Origin: Bacillus sp. AFS006103
Lineage (GTDB): Bacteria > Bacillota > Bacilli > Bacillales > Cytobacillaceae
DNA: 59,531 bases
Direction of reading: 5' to 3'
Assembly: GCA_002559145.1 (NCBI GenBank)
Contig: NTXX01000031.1
Location: 9,195-68,725, forward strand
Shown here: positions 45,676 to 54,263 of the stretch, piece by piece
How the letters are laid out: every line of letters starts with the position of its first letter
How positions within the stretch are numbered: the stretch's first letter is position 1
Position numbers and translations under genes: made by a program
Notes under the pieces: generated by a model
Databases searched by the model: none
Told to the model about the DNA's origin: nothing
The model's input: the letters and a program-made list of their open reading frames with translations, nothing else

Positions 45676-45900
45676 ATGAGAAATTTAGTAGCAGCTAATG
45701 ATGTCCTGAGCGGGAAAGTATATATGGTTGAAATGAAGGATGGGGAAATTAGTTCCTTTCGAGTTCTAAGCGAAACACCAACCCACTATATTTTATCCTA
45801 TTCCACTGATGAAACCGTAGAAGTCTTTGAAAAGGCAAAAAATGAAGTCAGTGGCATTTTTGAGGTTCGAGAATGGTGGGATAATAAAGCGAAAGAATAA
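45676..45900 (+). CDS. Hypothetical small protein
   Basis: 74 aa; ATG after GGGGGGATG. Small beta-rich soluble protein (SGKVYMVEMKDGEISSFRV) ending in REWWDNKAKE. No family recognised. Confidence 0.6.
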   Translation: MRNLVAANDVLSGKVYMVEMKDGEISSFRVLSETPTHYILSYSTDETVEVFEKAKNEVSGIFEVREWWDNKAKE

Positions 45901-45966
45901 GGTAGTAGCTGACCCCTTTTCCCAATGGAATAGGGGTTTCTTAATCATTAGTCCTATTTTTTCCAT

Positions 45967-45995
45967 AAAAAAAGAAAGTGGTTGAACCACTTTCT
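45967..45995 (-). terminator. Terminator
   Basis: Stem AGAAAGTGGTT / AACCACTTTCT; on the minus strand followed by a T-run. It terminates the SRAP gene after a 120-bp trailer. Confidence 0.75.
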
Positions 45996-46115
45996 AAAGA
46001 AGGAAAACTTTTATGGGTTAATACATCTTATGTGGCAGCTTGTACTTGCATGTAGTAAACCTGTCCATATTGAAAAAATAATTTTAAAAATAAAAGCCTA
46101 TTTTATAGAAAAGAA

Positions 46116-46793
46116 TTAACAAATTTTTTGGATAAGCTCCGCAGTGTTGTTCCTCGGTGAGTTAACTAGGGGAGATACCTCATAAGTTTCCATTAAGTTT
46201 TCATCATAAGGTATGAGAAGCTTATTTAAATCATTGGTGTCGGAAATGGACGGGTTCAGCCACGTTTTTTCATCCTCTGGCTTCAGAATAACAGGCATCC
46301 GATCATGAATATCTTTCATGAGCTCATTTGGACCCGTTGTAATAACAGAACAGGTATAAAGAGTTTTTCCTTCAGGGGACTTCCAAGCTTCCCATATACC
46401 CGCCATTGCGAACAAATCAGCTGACTTTAGTTTAATCCGCATCGGCGTTTTGCTTTTGTCCTCATGACGTTTCCATTCATAAAAGCTGTCAGCGATGACT
46501 AAACAACGTTTCTTTTTGAAAGCAGTTCGGAAGCTGGGCTTTTCGGATAATGTCTCTGCCCGGGCATTAATCATCTTATGCCCAATTGCCGAATCCTTTG
46601 CCCAGGGCGGAACCAAGCCCCATTTTAAAAATCCCATCCGATTGGACTTCCCGTCATTAATCACCGCAAGTACGGCCTGAGAGGGAGCAATATTATAACT
46701 CGGAGCATAATTTTCTTCTTCAAGAAATGCTGCAATATCGAAACGATCAATAATTTCTTCAAAGGTTGCTGTTAATGTGAACCGCCCGCACAT
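46116..46793 (-). CDS. SOS response-associated peptidase (SRAP/YedK/HMCES)
   Basis: 225 aa from the ATG at 46793 after GGGAGGTGAG. The initiator Met is followed directly by the catalytic Cys2 (MCGRF), which must be exposed by Met removal to form the thiazolidine crosslink to abasic sites in single-stranded DNA. NARAET, FYEWK and IHDRMPVIL carry the Asn, Glu and His of the active site. Acts in protection of abasic sites. Monocistronic. Confidence 0.93.
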   Translation of the reverse strand: MCGRFTLTATFEEIIDRFDIAAFLEEENYAPSYNIAPSQAVLAVINDGKSNRMGFLKWGLVPPWAKDSAIGHKMINARAETLSEKPSFRTAFKKKRCLVIADSFYEWKRHEDKSKTPMRIKLKSADLFAMAGIWEAWKSPEGKTLYTCSVITTGPNELMKDIHDRMPVILKPEDEKTWLNPSISDTNDLNKLLIPYDENLMETYEVSPLVNSPRNNTAELIQKIC

Positions 46794-46872
46794 ACAATTC
46801 TCACCTCCCGATTTGGTTACTTTATATTGTAGCAAACTTCAGGGACAAAATCCTTTTCCAACATTAAGACAT

Positions 46873-46910
46873 AAAAAGAAGACCGCCAATTTGAAAAGGG
46901 CGATCTTCTT
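46873..46910 (-). terminator. Terminator of the tre operon
   Basis: Stem AAGAAGACCGCC / GGGCGATCTTCTT; on the minus strand followed by TTTTTAT, just past the treR stop codon. Confidence 0.82.
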
Positions 46911-46916
46911 ACTAAA

Positions 46917-47630
46917 TCAATGGGATCTCCGAGCAAAATCAACAAATCGAAATTTATCGGGCCGATGCCTTGATTCGGTATATTGAAAGAGGGTAGCATC
47001 ATCTAAATAAACATAGTTTTTTATGACAACTACATTATGAAAGCCTTCAAGGTCTAAAAGGGAACGATCCTCCAGTGAAGGCTCTTCCACAACTATTTCC
47101 TTTTTTGCAAAACTAATCGTCAACTTTAACTCATGTTCAATATATTGATAAATGGAATCTGCGCAGATTTCTTCAGTAAGGGAAGGAACGTATTTATTAG
47201 CAATAAAATCTTTATCTAAAATGATTTTCTCCCCGCCCATTTCCCTGGTGCGAATGACTTTCCAAACAAGTTCTTTACTTCCCAGTTGAAGCTGCTGTCT
47301 GACAAAACCATCGGGCTTAATTAACTCAAGTTCATTAACAATGGTTTTTGGTTTACTCCCCATTTTATTAGCAAGTTCTTTAAAGCTTACTAGCCCCGAA
47401 ACAGGAAAATCAAATTTGCTAATGTCGATTACAATCGAACCTTTTCCTCTAACTTTCTGGATATAGCCATTTTGTGAAAGCAAATTTAACGCCTTTCTGA
47501 TCGTCTCCCTCGAGGTATCGAATTGGTCCTTTAATTCATTCTCAGAGGGGAGAAGCGTTTGAGGCGGAATCTCTCCGCTTTTGATTTGCTCGACAATGTT
47601 ATTATAGATTGTTAGGTATTTGTTCGTCAT
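46917..47630 (-). CDS. treR: Trehalose operon repressor, GntR family
   Basis: 237 aa from the ATG at 47630, which has GGAGAGG five bases upstream; the ATG at 47648 precedes that site. Winged-helix DNA-binding domain (FDTSRETIRKALNLLSQNGYI near residues 35-55) and a C-terminal UTRA effector domain that binds trehalose-6-phosphate. Last gene of treP-treA-treR. Its operators are predicted at 50925-50938 and 50961-50976. Confidence 0.92.
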   Translation of the reverse strand: MTNKYLTIYNNIVEQIKSGEIPPQTLLPSENELKDQFDTSRETIRKALNLLSQNGYIQKVRGKGSIVIDISKFDFPVSGLVSFKELANKMGSKPKTIVNELELIKPDGFVRQQLQLGSKELVWKVIRTREMGGEKIILDKDFIANKYVPSLTEEICADSIYQYIEHELKLTISFAKKEIVVEEPSLEDRSLLDLEGFHNVVVIKNYVYLDDATLFQYTESRHRPDKFRFVDFARRSH

Positions 47631-47644
47631 AATGACCTCTCCGT

Positions 47645-49312
47645 TCATCTTTTCAGGTAATACACAATCGACTCATAGGGCCGTAAAGAAATTTCCCGGC
47701 AAAGTGGTGTAGAATCCTCATAATTAGAGAGTAACATCTCACTATCAAATTCATCAAGATGTAAATGAGGAGGGAGGACAAACGTATGCCCTTTGTCATA
47801 AAAATTGTTCAGAACAAGGAGTTGTTCAGAACCACTAGTTCTAAGATAAGCAAATATACGATCATTCTCATTGGAAATTGGCTGATATTCTCCATCTGTA
47901 ATCACATCAAGCTCTTTTCGTAATTGAATGAGTTTTTGATAGTGGAAAAAGATCGAGTCTGAATCTTTAAGCACCTGTTCTGCATTGATTTCCTGATAAT
48001 TGCTTGCCGGTTGAATCCAAGGAGTCCCCTTTGTGAAGCCTGCGTTTTCAGTGGCATTCCACTGGACAGGTGTTCGTGAATTGTCCCGTGATTTTTGTTT
48101 TAAGATCTCAATAATTTCTAGTTCGTCCAACCCCTGACTTTTTTTGATATTAAAAATATTTAAAGATTCAACATCCCGATATTGATCAATCGAATTAAAG
48201 TTGGGATTGGTCATTCCAATTTCTTCGCCCTGATAAATATAAGGAGTCCCTTGGAGCAGATGAAGGGCAGTTGCCAGCATCTTAGCCGACTCTTTATGAT
48301 ACTTTTGATCATCTCCGAAACGGGACACCGCGCGTGGCTGGTCATGATTACACCAGAAGAGGGCGTTCCAGCCTCCGCCTTGATTCATTCCAATCTGCCA
48401 GTTGGATAAAATTTGTTTTAAGGAATGGAAGTCAAAGGCCGCTTTTGTCCATTTATCACCATTTGGATAGTCGACTTTCAAATGATGGAAGCTAAATGTC
48501 ATGTTCAACTCTTCTTGCGTTGGGTTCGTGTACTTAATGCAGTTATCAATCGATGTTGACGACATTTCACCAACCGTCATAATATCGTATTTCGAAAAAA
48601 CCTGTTCATTCATTTCATGTAGAAATTGGTGGATTTTTGGTCCATCTGTATAGAATTTTCGTCCATCACTGTCATCCTGCGGGAAATTTTGGTCTTTGGA
48701 AATTAAATTGATGACATCAAGACGGAAGCCATCAACACCCTTTTTTAACCAAAAGTGCATCATTTCGTAGAGAGCTGCACGGAGCTTTTCATTTTCCCAG
48801 TTAAGGTCGGCTTGGCTCACATCGAATAAATGAAGGTAATACTGTTCGGTATCCTCGTCATATTCCCAGGCAGAACCACCAAATTTTGATTCCCAGTTCG
48901 TCGGTGCTTGACCGTTCTTGCCATCTTTCCAGATGTAGAAGTCGCGATAGGGATTATCCTTAGAGCTTCTGGCTTGTTTAAACCACTCATGCTCTGTTGA
49001 GGTGTGATTAATAACGATATCCATAATGATCTTTAAACCTCGTTTGTGGGCTTCCGCTAACAAAATGTCAAAGTCTTCCATGGTTCCATATTCTTCTTGA
49101 ATCGCATAATAATCGCTTATATCATACCCATTATCTCGTTGCGGTGATTTATAAATAGGCGTGAGCCAAAGGACTTCGACACCTAATTCTTTTAGATAGT
49201 CTAATTTTTCAATGATGCCTTGGATATCACCGGTCCCATTTCCGGTCGTATCATTAAAACTTTTCGGATAGATTTGATAAACAACTGCTTTTTTCCACCA
49301 TGCTGTTGTCAT
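47645..49312 (-). CDS. treA: Alpha,alpha-phosphotrehalase
   Basis: 555 aa GH13 enzyme hydrolysing trehalose-6-phosphate to glucose and glucose-6-phosphate in the cytoplasm. Catalytic Asp in GFRLDVINLI, general-acid Glu in VGEMSST and the Asp in CNHDQPRA; VINHTSTEHEWF is the first conserved region. No signal peptide. Between treP and treR. Confidence 0.93.
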   Translation of the reverse strand: MTTAWWKKAVVYQIYPKSFNDTTGNGTGDIQGIIEKLDYLKELGVEVLWLTPIYKSPQRDNGYDISDYYAIQEEYGTMEDFDILLAEAHKRGLKIIMDIVINHTSTEHEWFKQARSSKDNPYRDFYIWKDGKNGQAPTNWESKFGGSAWEYDEDTEQYYLHLFDVSQADLNWENEKLRAALYEMMHFWLKKGVDGFRLDVINLISKDQNFPQDDSDGRKFYTDGPKIHQFLHEMNEQVFSKYDIMTVGEMSSTSIDNCIKYTNPTQEELNMTFSFHHLKVDYPNGDKWTKAAFDFHSLKQILSNWQIGMNQGGGWNALFWCNHDQPRAVSRFGDDQKYHKESAKMLATALHLLQGTPYIYQGEEIGMTNPNFNSIDQYRDVESLNIFNIKKSQGLDELEIIEILKQKSRDNSRTPVQWNATENAGFTKGTPWIQPASNYQEINAEQVLKDSDSIFFHYQKLIQLRKELDVITDGEYQPISNENDRIFAYLRTSGSEQLLVLNNFYDKGHTFVLPPHLHLDEFDSEMLLSNYEDSTPLCREISLRPYESIVYYLKR

Positions 49313-49357
49313 TTTCCAACACCTGCCTAATTTAAATAAGTAATTTAATGAGGAAAA

Positions 49358-49378
49358 GGAGGGAGTATGTCTCCCTCC
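49358..49378 (-). other. Hairpin between treP and treA
   Basis: Perfect inverted repeat GGAGGGAG / CTCCCTCC with a 5-base loop and no T-run. Candidate site for mRNA processing or for differential expression of treP and treA. Confidence 0.55.
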
Positions 49379-49397
49379 AAACTATGTGAGTTTGCTG

Positions 49398-50822
49398 TTA
49401 TTTTTTAAAAGAAAATTTATTCATGCGTGTTTTTGCAAAAACGATTGTTAGTAAGAATGGAACGATAATTGCAACCACCATGGCAACCGCAAACATTGTC
49501 ATATGCTGAGCCTGAATGGAAAGGAATCCAGGAATACCACCTACACCAATTGAGTTGGCCATAACGTGGCTGCCAACGGAGACAACAGCCGCAATCATTG
49601 AACCAATCATAGCAGCAAGGAAAGGGAAGCCGTACTTTAAGTTAATCCCGAACATTGCCGGCTCTGTTACTCCTAAGTAACAAGAGATGGCTGCTGGAAT
49701 CGAAACTTGTTTTTCTTCTTCATCTTTACGATTAATAAAGATCATCGCTAGAACAGCAGAACCTTGGGCAATATTAGATAGAGCAATCATTGGCCACAGG
49801 TTTGTTCCGTCAAGCTCACTCATTAATTGTAAGTCAATTGCATTGGTCATATGATGCAGCCCGGTAATTACAAGTGGTGCATAAGCGAATCCGAAGATGG
49901 CCGCAAATACCCAGCCAAATGCAGAGGTTAAGCTTGAATACACAACATGGGAAATTCCAGAACCGATGCTCCAGCCGATAGGGCCTAAAACTGTATGAGC
50001 AATTAACACTGTAGGAATTATCGCTAAGAATGGAACAACTATCATGGAAATGGAATTGGGAACAATTTTACGTAATCTTGTTTCTAGGAATGCAAGTACT
50101 AGTCCGGCTAAAATGGCAGGGATGACTTGTGCTTGGTATCCAATCATTTTAATTTTCGCAAATCCGAAATCCCAGAAAGGAATTTCCTTCGCATCCGCTA
50201 CACCGTAAGCATTAAGCAATTGCGGAGATACGAGTGTAATACCAAGGACGATCCCAAGGATTTGTGAACCACCCATTTTTTTCGTAACCGACCAGGTGAT
50301 TCCGACTGGAAGGAAGTGGAATACTGCTTCACCAATCAGCCAAAGGAATGAATGGACGCCAGCCCAAAATTGAGATACTTCGATAATGGATTTAGTTCCA
50401 TTTTCGAGTAATTTAATATCACCGATGATGTTTCTAAAGCCTAGGATTAAACCACCAACTACAAGTGCTGGAATTAATGGAGTAAAGATTTCTGCCAGGT
50501 GGGCCATCATGCGTTGCAGCCAGTTCATATTTTGTTGTGCCGCTACTTTTGCTTCTTCTTTCGATGTGCCATCGACACCTGCGATTTTGACAAATTCATT
50601 ATAAAAGCTTGATACTTCGTTCCCAATGATAACTTGGAATTGTCCAGCTTGAGTAAATGTACCTTTTACCAGTTTAAGGGATTCGATTTCTTTAATGTCT
50701 GCTTTACTTGGATCGTTTAAAACAAACCGCATCCTTGTCACACAATGGGTTACGGCGGCAATGTTCTCTTTACCACCAATGTGCTTTAATAGATCTTTTG
50801 AAGGATCTGTATAGTTCGTCAT
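49398..50822 (-). CDS. treP: PTS trehalose-specific EIIBC component
   Basis: 474 aa. EIIB domain with the phosphorylated Cys in AAVTHCVTRMRFVL (residue about 26), then an EIIC membrane domain with about ten segments and the conserved LGVTEPAMFGINLKYGFP. No EIIA domain, so it depends on another (glucose-type) EIIA. Imports trehalose as trehalose-6-phosphate. ATG after AGGGGGAAAG; first gene of the operon. Confidence 0.93.
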   Translation of the reverse strand: MTNYTDPSKDLLKHIGGKENIAAVTHCVTRMRFVLNDPSKADIKEIESLKLVKGTFTQAGQFQVIIGNEVSSFYNEFVKIAGVDGTSKEEAKVAAQQNMNWLQRMMAHLAEIFTPLIPALVVGGLILGFRNIIGDIKLLENGTKSIIEVSQFWAGVHSFLWLIGEAVFHFLPVGITWSVTKKMGGSQILGIVLGITLVSPQLLNAYGVADAKEIPFWDFGFAKIKMIGYQAQVIPAILAGLVLAFLETRLRKIVPNSISMIVVPFLAIIPTVLIAHTVLGPIGWSIGSGISHVVYSSLTSAFGWVFAAIFGFAYAPLVITGLHHMTNAIDLQLMSELDGTNLWPMIALSNIAQGSAVLAMIFINRKDEEEKQVSIPAAISCYLGVTEPAMFGINLKYGFPFLAAMIGSMIAAVVSVGSHVMANSIGVGGIPGFLSIQAQHMTMFAVAMVVAIIVPFLLTIVFAKTRMNKFSFKK

Positions 50823-50924
50823 TTGTCTTTCCCCCTGTTTAAATGGGTTTGTCCCATTTTCTATCTTCTATTTTTTTATTACTCTATATACAGGATATGG
50901 GTACGTTTTCATTAAACTTAATAT

Positions 50925-50938
50925 CTTGTATATACAAG
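50925..50938. promoter_or_regulatory. TreR operator, downstream copy
   Basis: Perfect palindrome CTTGTATATACAAG, about 10 bp past the predicted treP transcription start. Confidence 0.8.
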
Positions 50939-50941
50939 TTG

Positions 50942-50955
50942 TGATTACGGTTTCA
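50942..50955. promoter_or_regulatory. cre site (CcpA)
   Basis: TGATTACGGTTTCA matches TGWNANCGNTNWCA at all but one position. It touches the treP -10 box, a position expected for repression by glucose. A weaker cre-like word lies at 50898-50911. Confidence 0.65.
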
Positions 50956-50983
50956 TTCTAACTTGTATATACATGTATGTCAA
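50955..50983 (-). promoter_or_regulatory. treP promoter
   Basis: On the minus strand: TTGACA at 50983-50978, 17-bp spacer, TAGAAT at 50960-50955. Confidence 0.8.
50961..50976. promoter_or_regulatory. TreR operator, spacer copy
   Basis: ACTTGTATATACATGT fills almost exactly the spacer between the -35 and -10 boxes. Centre is 37 bp from the downstream operator. Confidence 0.8.
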
Positions 50984-51114
50984 CAATGAAATTTATCCTT
51001 TTGAAAAAAGAGGGGAAAATTACGGATATCAATAAACCAATCTATTTTCCAAAAGGAAATACTTTAATTTTTCTGTGTCATTCGTACCGCTTTTCTACTT
51101 TAACGTAATAATGA

Positions 51115-51143
51115 TTGAAAGAATATTTAGAAAATGTTAATAT
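51115..51143 (+). promoter_or_regulatory. Sigma-A promoter of an orphan leader
   Basis: TTGAAA (51115-51120), 17-bp spacer, TAATAT (51138-51143). Confidence 0.65.
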
Positions 51144-51149
51144 AAAGAT

Positions 51150-51249
51150 GTTTAAATTCTTCTGAGTTTAGACCTCCTAATAAAGGACTTGGCATAGACC
51201 ACCAAGTTCTCATTTGAACCTTTGAAATTAATTCAAAGGTTCTTTTTTT
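51150..51249 (+). ncRNA. Candidate terminated leader or small RNA
   Basis: About 100 nt from the predicted start. It has a hairpin GGACTTGG / CCAAGTTC (51185-51209) and a terminator GAACCTTTGAA / TTCAAAGGTTC with a T-run (51216-51249). It stops just upstream of an acetyltransferase gene whose own ribosome site is at 51296. No known riboswitch or T-box motif is seen. It could be an attenuator for the acetyltransferase or an independent sRNA. Confidence 0.5.
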
Positions 51250-51310
51250 ATAAGAATAAGAATAAGTGGGCAATTTGGTAATAAAGCTAAGACATAGGAG
51301 GCAAAAAGGC

Positions 51311-51862
51311 TTGGAATTTCAAACGTTAGAAAAGTGGAGTCAAGAGGTTTGGAACCAAATAAGCCCGATTTACCATCAAGCATTCGATGGGAAAGGGGCA
51401 AAACCGGAGAAAATCATCCATAATATGTTCAGAAAACAACTTTGTTACTTACATTTAGCGTTTGAGGAGAGTAAGGTTGCAGCCATGGCAATAACAGGTA
51501 AGCTGGAAGGAACCGATGCTTTGATCATAGATTATTTAGCTGTTGATTCTAAATACCAGCACCGCGGGATTGGAATGAAAATGATCGAATACATACGAGA
51601 ATGGTCGATGAACAAAACAAATGTAAAAAGTCTGGTAATAGAAGTAGAATCAGCAAATACTCCTGAAACATTAGCAAGAAATCAGTTTTGGGAAAAGTGT
51701 GGATTTACAATGACAGAATACATTCACGATTACATCTGGGTCCCTGAATCATATCGAGCGATGTATTTAAAAATGGTGCCTGACACCAATATACCTGAAC
51801 AAGGTGAGAAACTGTTTAAATATATTGAAAAGTTTCATAAGACATCCTATCAACGGTCATAA
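51311..51862 (+). CDS. GNAT family N-acetyltransferase
   Basis: 183 aa from a TTG at 51311, nine bases after AGGAGG; the GTG at 51266 has no ribosome site. GNAT core with VDSKYQHRGIGMKMIEYI (acetyl-CoA loop) and NQFWEKCGF. Residues about 155-160 (MVPDTN) are encoded by the dispersed 16-bp repeat, so the C-terminal tail may be a later addition. Substrate unknown. Confidence 0.8.
   Translation: MEFQTLEKWSQEVWNQISPIYHQAFDGKGAKPEKIIHNMFRKQLCYLHLAFEESKVAAMAITGKLEGTDALIIDYLAVDSKYQHRGIGMKMIEYIREWSMNKTNVKSLVIEVESANTPETLARNQFWEKCGFTMTEYIHDYIWVPESYRAMYLKMVPDTNIPEQGEKLFKYIEKFHKTSYQRS
51773..51788 (+). repeat. 16-bp palindromic repeat inside a coding region
   Basis: ATGGTGCCTGACACCA, identical to the copy at 30976. 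Read in frame as MVPDT within the acetyltransferase. Confidence 0.85.
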
Positions 51863-51956
51863 TTGGGAAAGAAAAAATAAATTTTTGATGAGGCAGGTCT
51901 TATTGTTGGCTGTGTCGTAAATAATACTGAGGTTTTCACTGAAGGGAGAGTTAAAT

Positions 51957-52367
51957 ATGAAGGGTCAAGCAACACCATACTTAATGTTTGATGGAAAGGC
52001 AAAAGAGGCGTTGAATTTTTACAAGGATGTGTTTAGCGGGGAGATATCCAATCTCCAAACCTATGGTGAAGCAGACTATCCGACACCGCCAGAGGCTCAT
52101 GACCTTATTATTCATGCACAATTTAAAAGTGGTGATTTATTTCTAATGGTTTCGGATTCGTTTCCGGGCAATTCAGTAGTCATAGGCAATAATATATCAT
52201 TAACTTTGGAATTCGAAAGTGAAGAGGAAATCCAAAAAGTTTATGAAACGCTTAGTCAAAATGGAACAGTTTTCATGGAGCTCCAGGATACTTTTTGGGG
52301 AGCAAAATATGCAAAGGTTAAAGATGCTTTTGGCGTAATTTGGGATCTAAATCATACGAAATCTTAA
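51957..52367 (+). CDS. VOC family protein (PhnB-like)
   Basis: 136 aa; ATG after GGGAGAG. Same family as the gene at 43294: MFDGKAKEALNFYKDVFSGE opening and LQDTFWGAKYAKVKDAFGVIWDL ending. Function not established. Confidence 0.85.
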   Translation: MKGQATPYLMFDGKAKEALNFYKDVFSGEISNLQTYGEADYPTPPEAHDLIIHAQFKSGDLFLMVSDSFPGNSVVIGNNISLTLEFESEEEIQKVYETLSQNGTVFMELQDTFWGAKYAKVKDAFGVIWDLNHTKS

Positions 52368-52376
52368 TAGATCCAA

Positions 52377-52412
52377 AAGAAAGGAGGCAGGAATTTTCCA
52401 GTCTCCTTTCTT
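52377..52412. terminator. Probable bidirectional terminator
   Basis: Stem AAGAAAGGAG / CTCCTTTCTT between convergent genes; T-run weak. Confidence 0.55.
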
Positions 52413-53601
52413 ACATGTAAAGTCCTGCCAAGAAAATTCCCAGTGATTTTTTATAGATATCATCAAACATGGATAACGGAAGTGGATTTATGCCGAAGCC
52501 GAGTTCAATTGTAAAACCTGGCCGTTGCCAATCTTGTATAAACCAGTCTTTGTAACCGGCATAGCTCTCGATGGTTTTAACAGGCTCGTATCCACTCACT
52601 CTGCTAAATTCTTTCACAATGACTTCCGACTCAGCCGGTTCAAGATTTTCAAAACCCCAGTAAATGACCTCTCCTTGTGTATGAAAGGCAAGGACTCGTG
52701 CAAAATCTTTCTTTCGTGTCAGTTCCGCCATAGCATTTGCTTCCGGTTCTGATAAAGGTTTTTCTCCTACGTAATCTCTTGGCCCAGGCTTGTTAGGATT
52801 GCGCGCCTTTTCTAATTCCCATCTTGCCGGAAATTGGTCGTTAAGATCGACACCTCTAATATTCGCTTTCCATTCCGTAAAGTCTGTACTTCCTTTATTC
52901 ATTTCAACCACTCGTTTTTGCCATGGTTCGTTTTCAGGTGGACCGTTTAAAACGAGGTCAACTCCATCTGGATTCACCATTGGGACGATTGATAATATAG
53001 TATTTTGATAAAGGGGAAAAGCATGTTGTCCGCGCAAGGGCTGATGATTTGTCAACGATAATAGGTAATCATTTAAAAAAGTCATAATCACCAGGGAAGT
53101 AATCCATTCATTGGCATGAAAGGAACCATTATAATGAACCCTTTTTTCACCGGAACCGATTATTATTTCGGGAATTTCTTTACCGAGAACGGTCTTTCCG
53201 GTGGGGGTTACTTGTAAAAACGGATATAGCTCTTTTAATCGGTTAAGATCCTTTACCAGATTGCTGTAATCATATCTTTGAGAACTTTCCACTAATCTCC
53301 AGTGAATCCGGGTTGGGATTTTTATCGTTAGTCCAGGGGTGAGGTTTGAGGCATTTATTTCAGGATTAACCAATTCCATTGCTTCAAGAGGGAGATTCAA
53401 GTTTTGAGCTATGCACCATAATGAGTCTCCGGGGAGTATCTGATATTCCTTAGCAACAAAACCTGGAACCCGTATCTGTTGGCCAACAGAAAGATTATTT
53501 GGGTCGACCTTTGGGTTGGAGTCAGTAATTAGCTCTAATCTAATCTGAAACATCTGGCTGTAATGCCATAATGAATCACCTTGTCTTACCACAATCTCCA
53601 T
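52411..53601 (-). CDS. LysM-M14 peptidase, gamma-D-glutamyl-(L)-meso-diaminopimelate endopeptidase type
   Basis: 396 aa. Two LysM domains (residues 2-48 and 50-95, each with GDSLW) bind peptidoglycan. An M14 zinc carboxypeptidase domain follows with GSFHANEW (Zn-binding His and Glu), the third ligand in FHTQGEV and the catalytic Glu in FTIELGFG. This architecture is that of endopeptidase I of B. sphaericus and YqgT of B. subtilis, which cut spore or cell-wall peptides. No signal peptide, so probably cytoplasmic or forespore/mother-cell located. Confidence 0.9.
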   Translation of the reverse strand: MEIVVRQGDSLWHYSQMFQIRLELITDSNPKVDPNNLSVGQQIRVPGFVAKEYQILPGDSLWCIAQNLNLPLEAMELVNPEINASNLTPGLTIKIPTRIHWRLVESSQRYDYSNLVKDLNRLKELYPFLQVTPTGKTVLGKEIPEIIIGSGEKRVHYNGSFHANEWITSLVIMTFLNDYLLSLTNHQPLRGQHAFPLYQNTILSIVPMVNPDGVDLVLNGPPENEPWQKRVVEMNKGSTDFTEWKANIRGVDLNDQFPARWELEKARNPNKPGPRDYVGEKPLSEPEANAMAELTRKKDFARVLAFHTQGEVIYWGFENLEPAESEVIVKEFSRVSGYEPVKTIESYAGYKDWFIQDWQRPGFTIELGFGINPLPLSMFDDIYKKSLGIFLAGLYM

Positions 53602-53677
53602 TTAGACCCTCCTGCAGTAAAAAAATTGTATTAATAATATCTATGCTTAAGGGAATAAAATATTAGTTAGATTTAGA

Positions 53678-53691
53678 GTGTCAGGCACCAT
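53678..53691. repeat. 16-bp palindromic repeat, 14-bp partial copy
   Basis: GTGTCAGGCACCAT, just past the stop codon of the minus-strand DCC gene. Confidence 0.75.
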
Positions 53692-53693
53692 CG

Positions 53694-54086
53694 TTAGTCG
53701 AGAAATCTTTGTTTCCATTCTGGAGAAGGGACCAAACAGCTTTCTTCTTTTCCAAACCATTTATATCGGTTCTTGGCAACAAAATCGTAAAGGAGATCTC
53801 TGATAAAAGGAGGGAGGAAACGGAAGAGCGATAATGCGGGCCACGCGCTGCCAAGTTTCCTGCAAACACGGAGAGCTGCACTTGATTTGAGATAGACTTT
53901 GTCATCTTCTAAAAGGACGAAACTGTTTAAATCTTTATTCAATCCATGCATTCTTAAAAGAGTCTGACCTGTTTCGCTTTGGAGAGATGCAAACTTAAAT
54001 TGACCTTCAGAGTCTCTTTTAATAATAAAATTCACACTGGTGTTACACAGATTACACACACCATCAAATAAAATGATCCGATCCAA
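53694..54086 (-). CDS. DCC thiol-disulfide oxidoreductase-like protein (DUF393, YuxK type)
   Basis: 130 aa. Opening IILFDGVCNLCNTSVNFI holds the DxxCxxC signature of the family (thioredoxin-like fold). Redox role inferred from family. Weak ribosome site; likely monocistronic. Confidence 0.87.
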   Translation of the reverse strand: MDRIILFDGVCNLCNTSVNFIIKRDSEGQFKFASLQSETGQTLLRMHGLNKDLNSFVLLEDDKVYLKSSAALRVCRKLGSAWPALSLFRFLPPFIRDLLYDFVAKNRYKWFGKEESCLVPSPEWKQRFLD

Positions 54087-54263
54087 GGTTACACCAGCTT
54101 TACTACTAATTTTGTATTGTCCTTATTTTACCATAATAACAATCTAAAAATGACAACAAAAAATAACGTTTATTTACCCCAGTTTTATGGTAATATGAAA
54201 TGTGTTCGATATTTTATTTTAGCAATCTTAAAAGTTACTAATTTATAAAAGGGAGGGGTCTTA

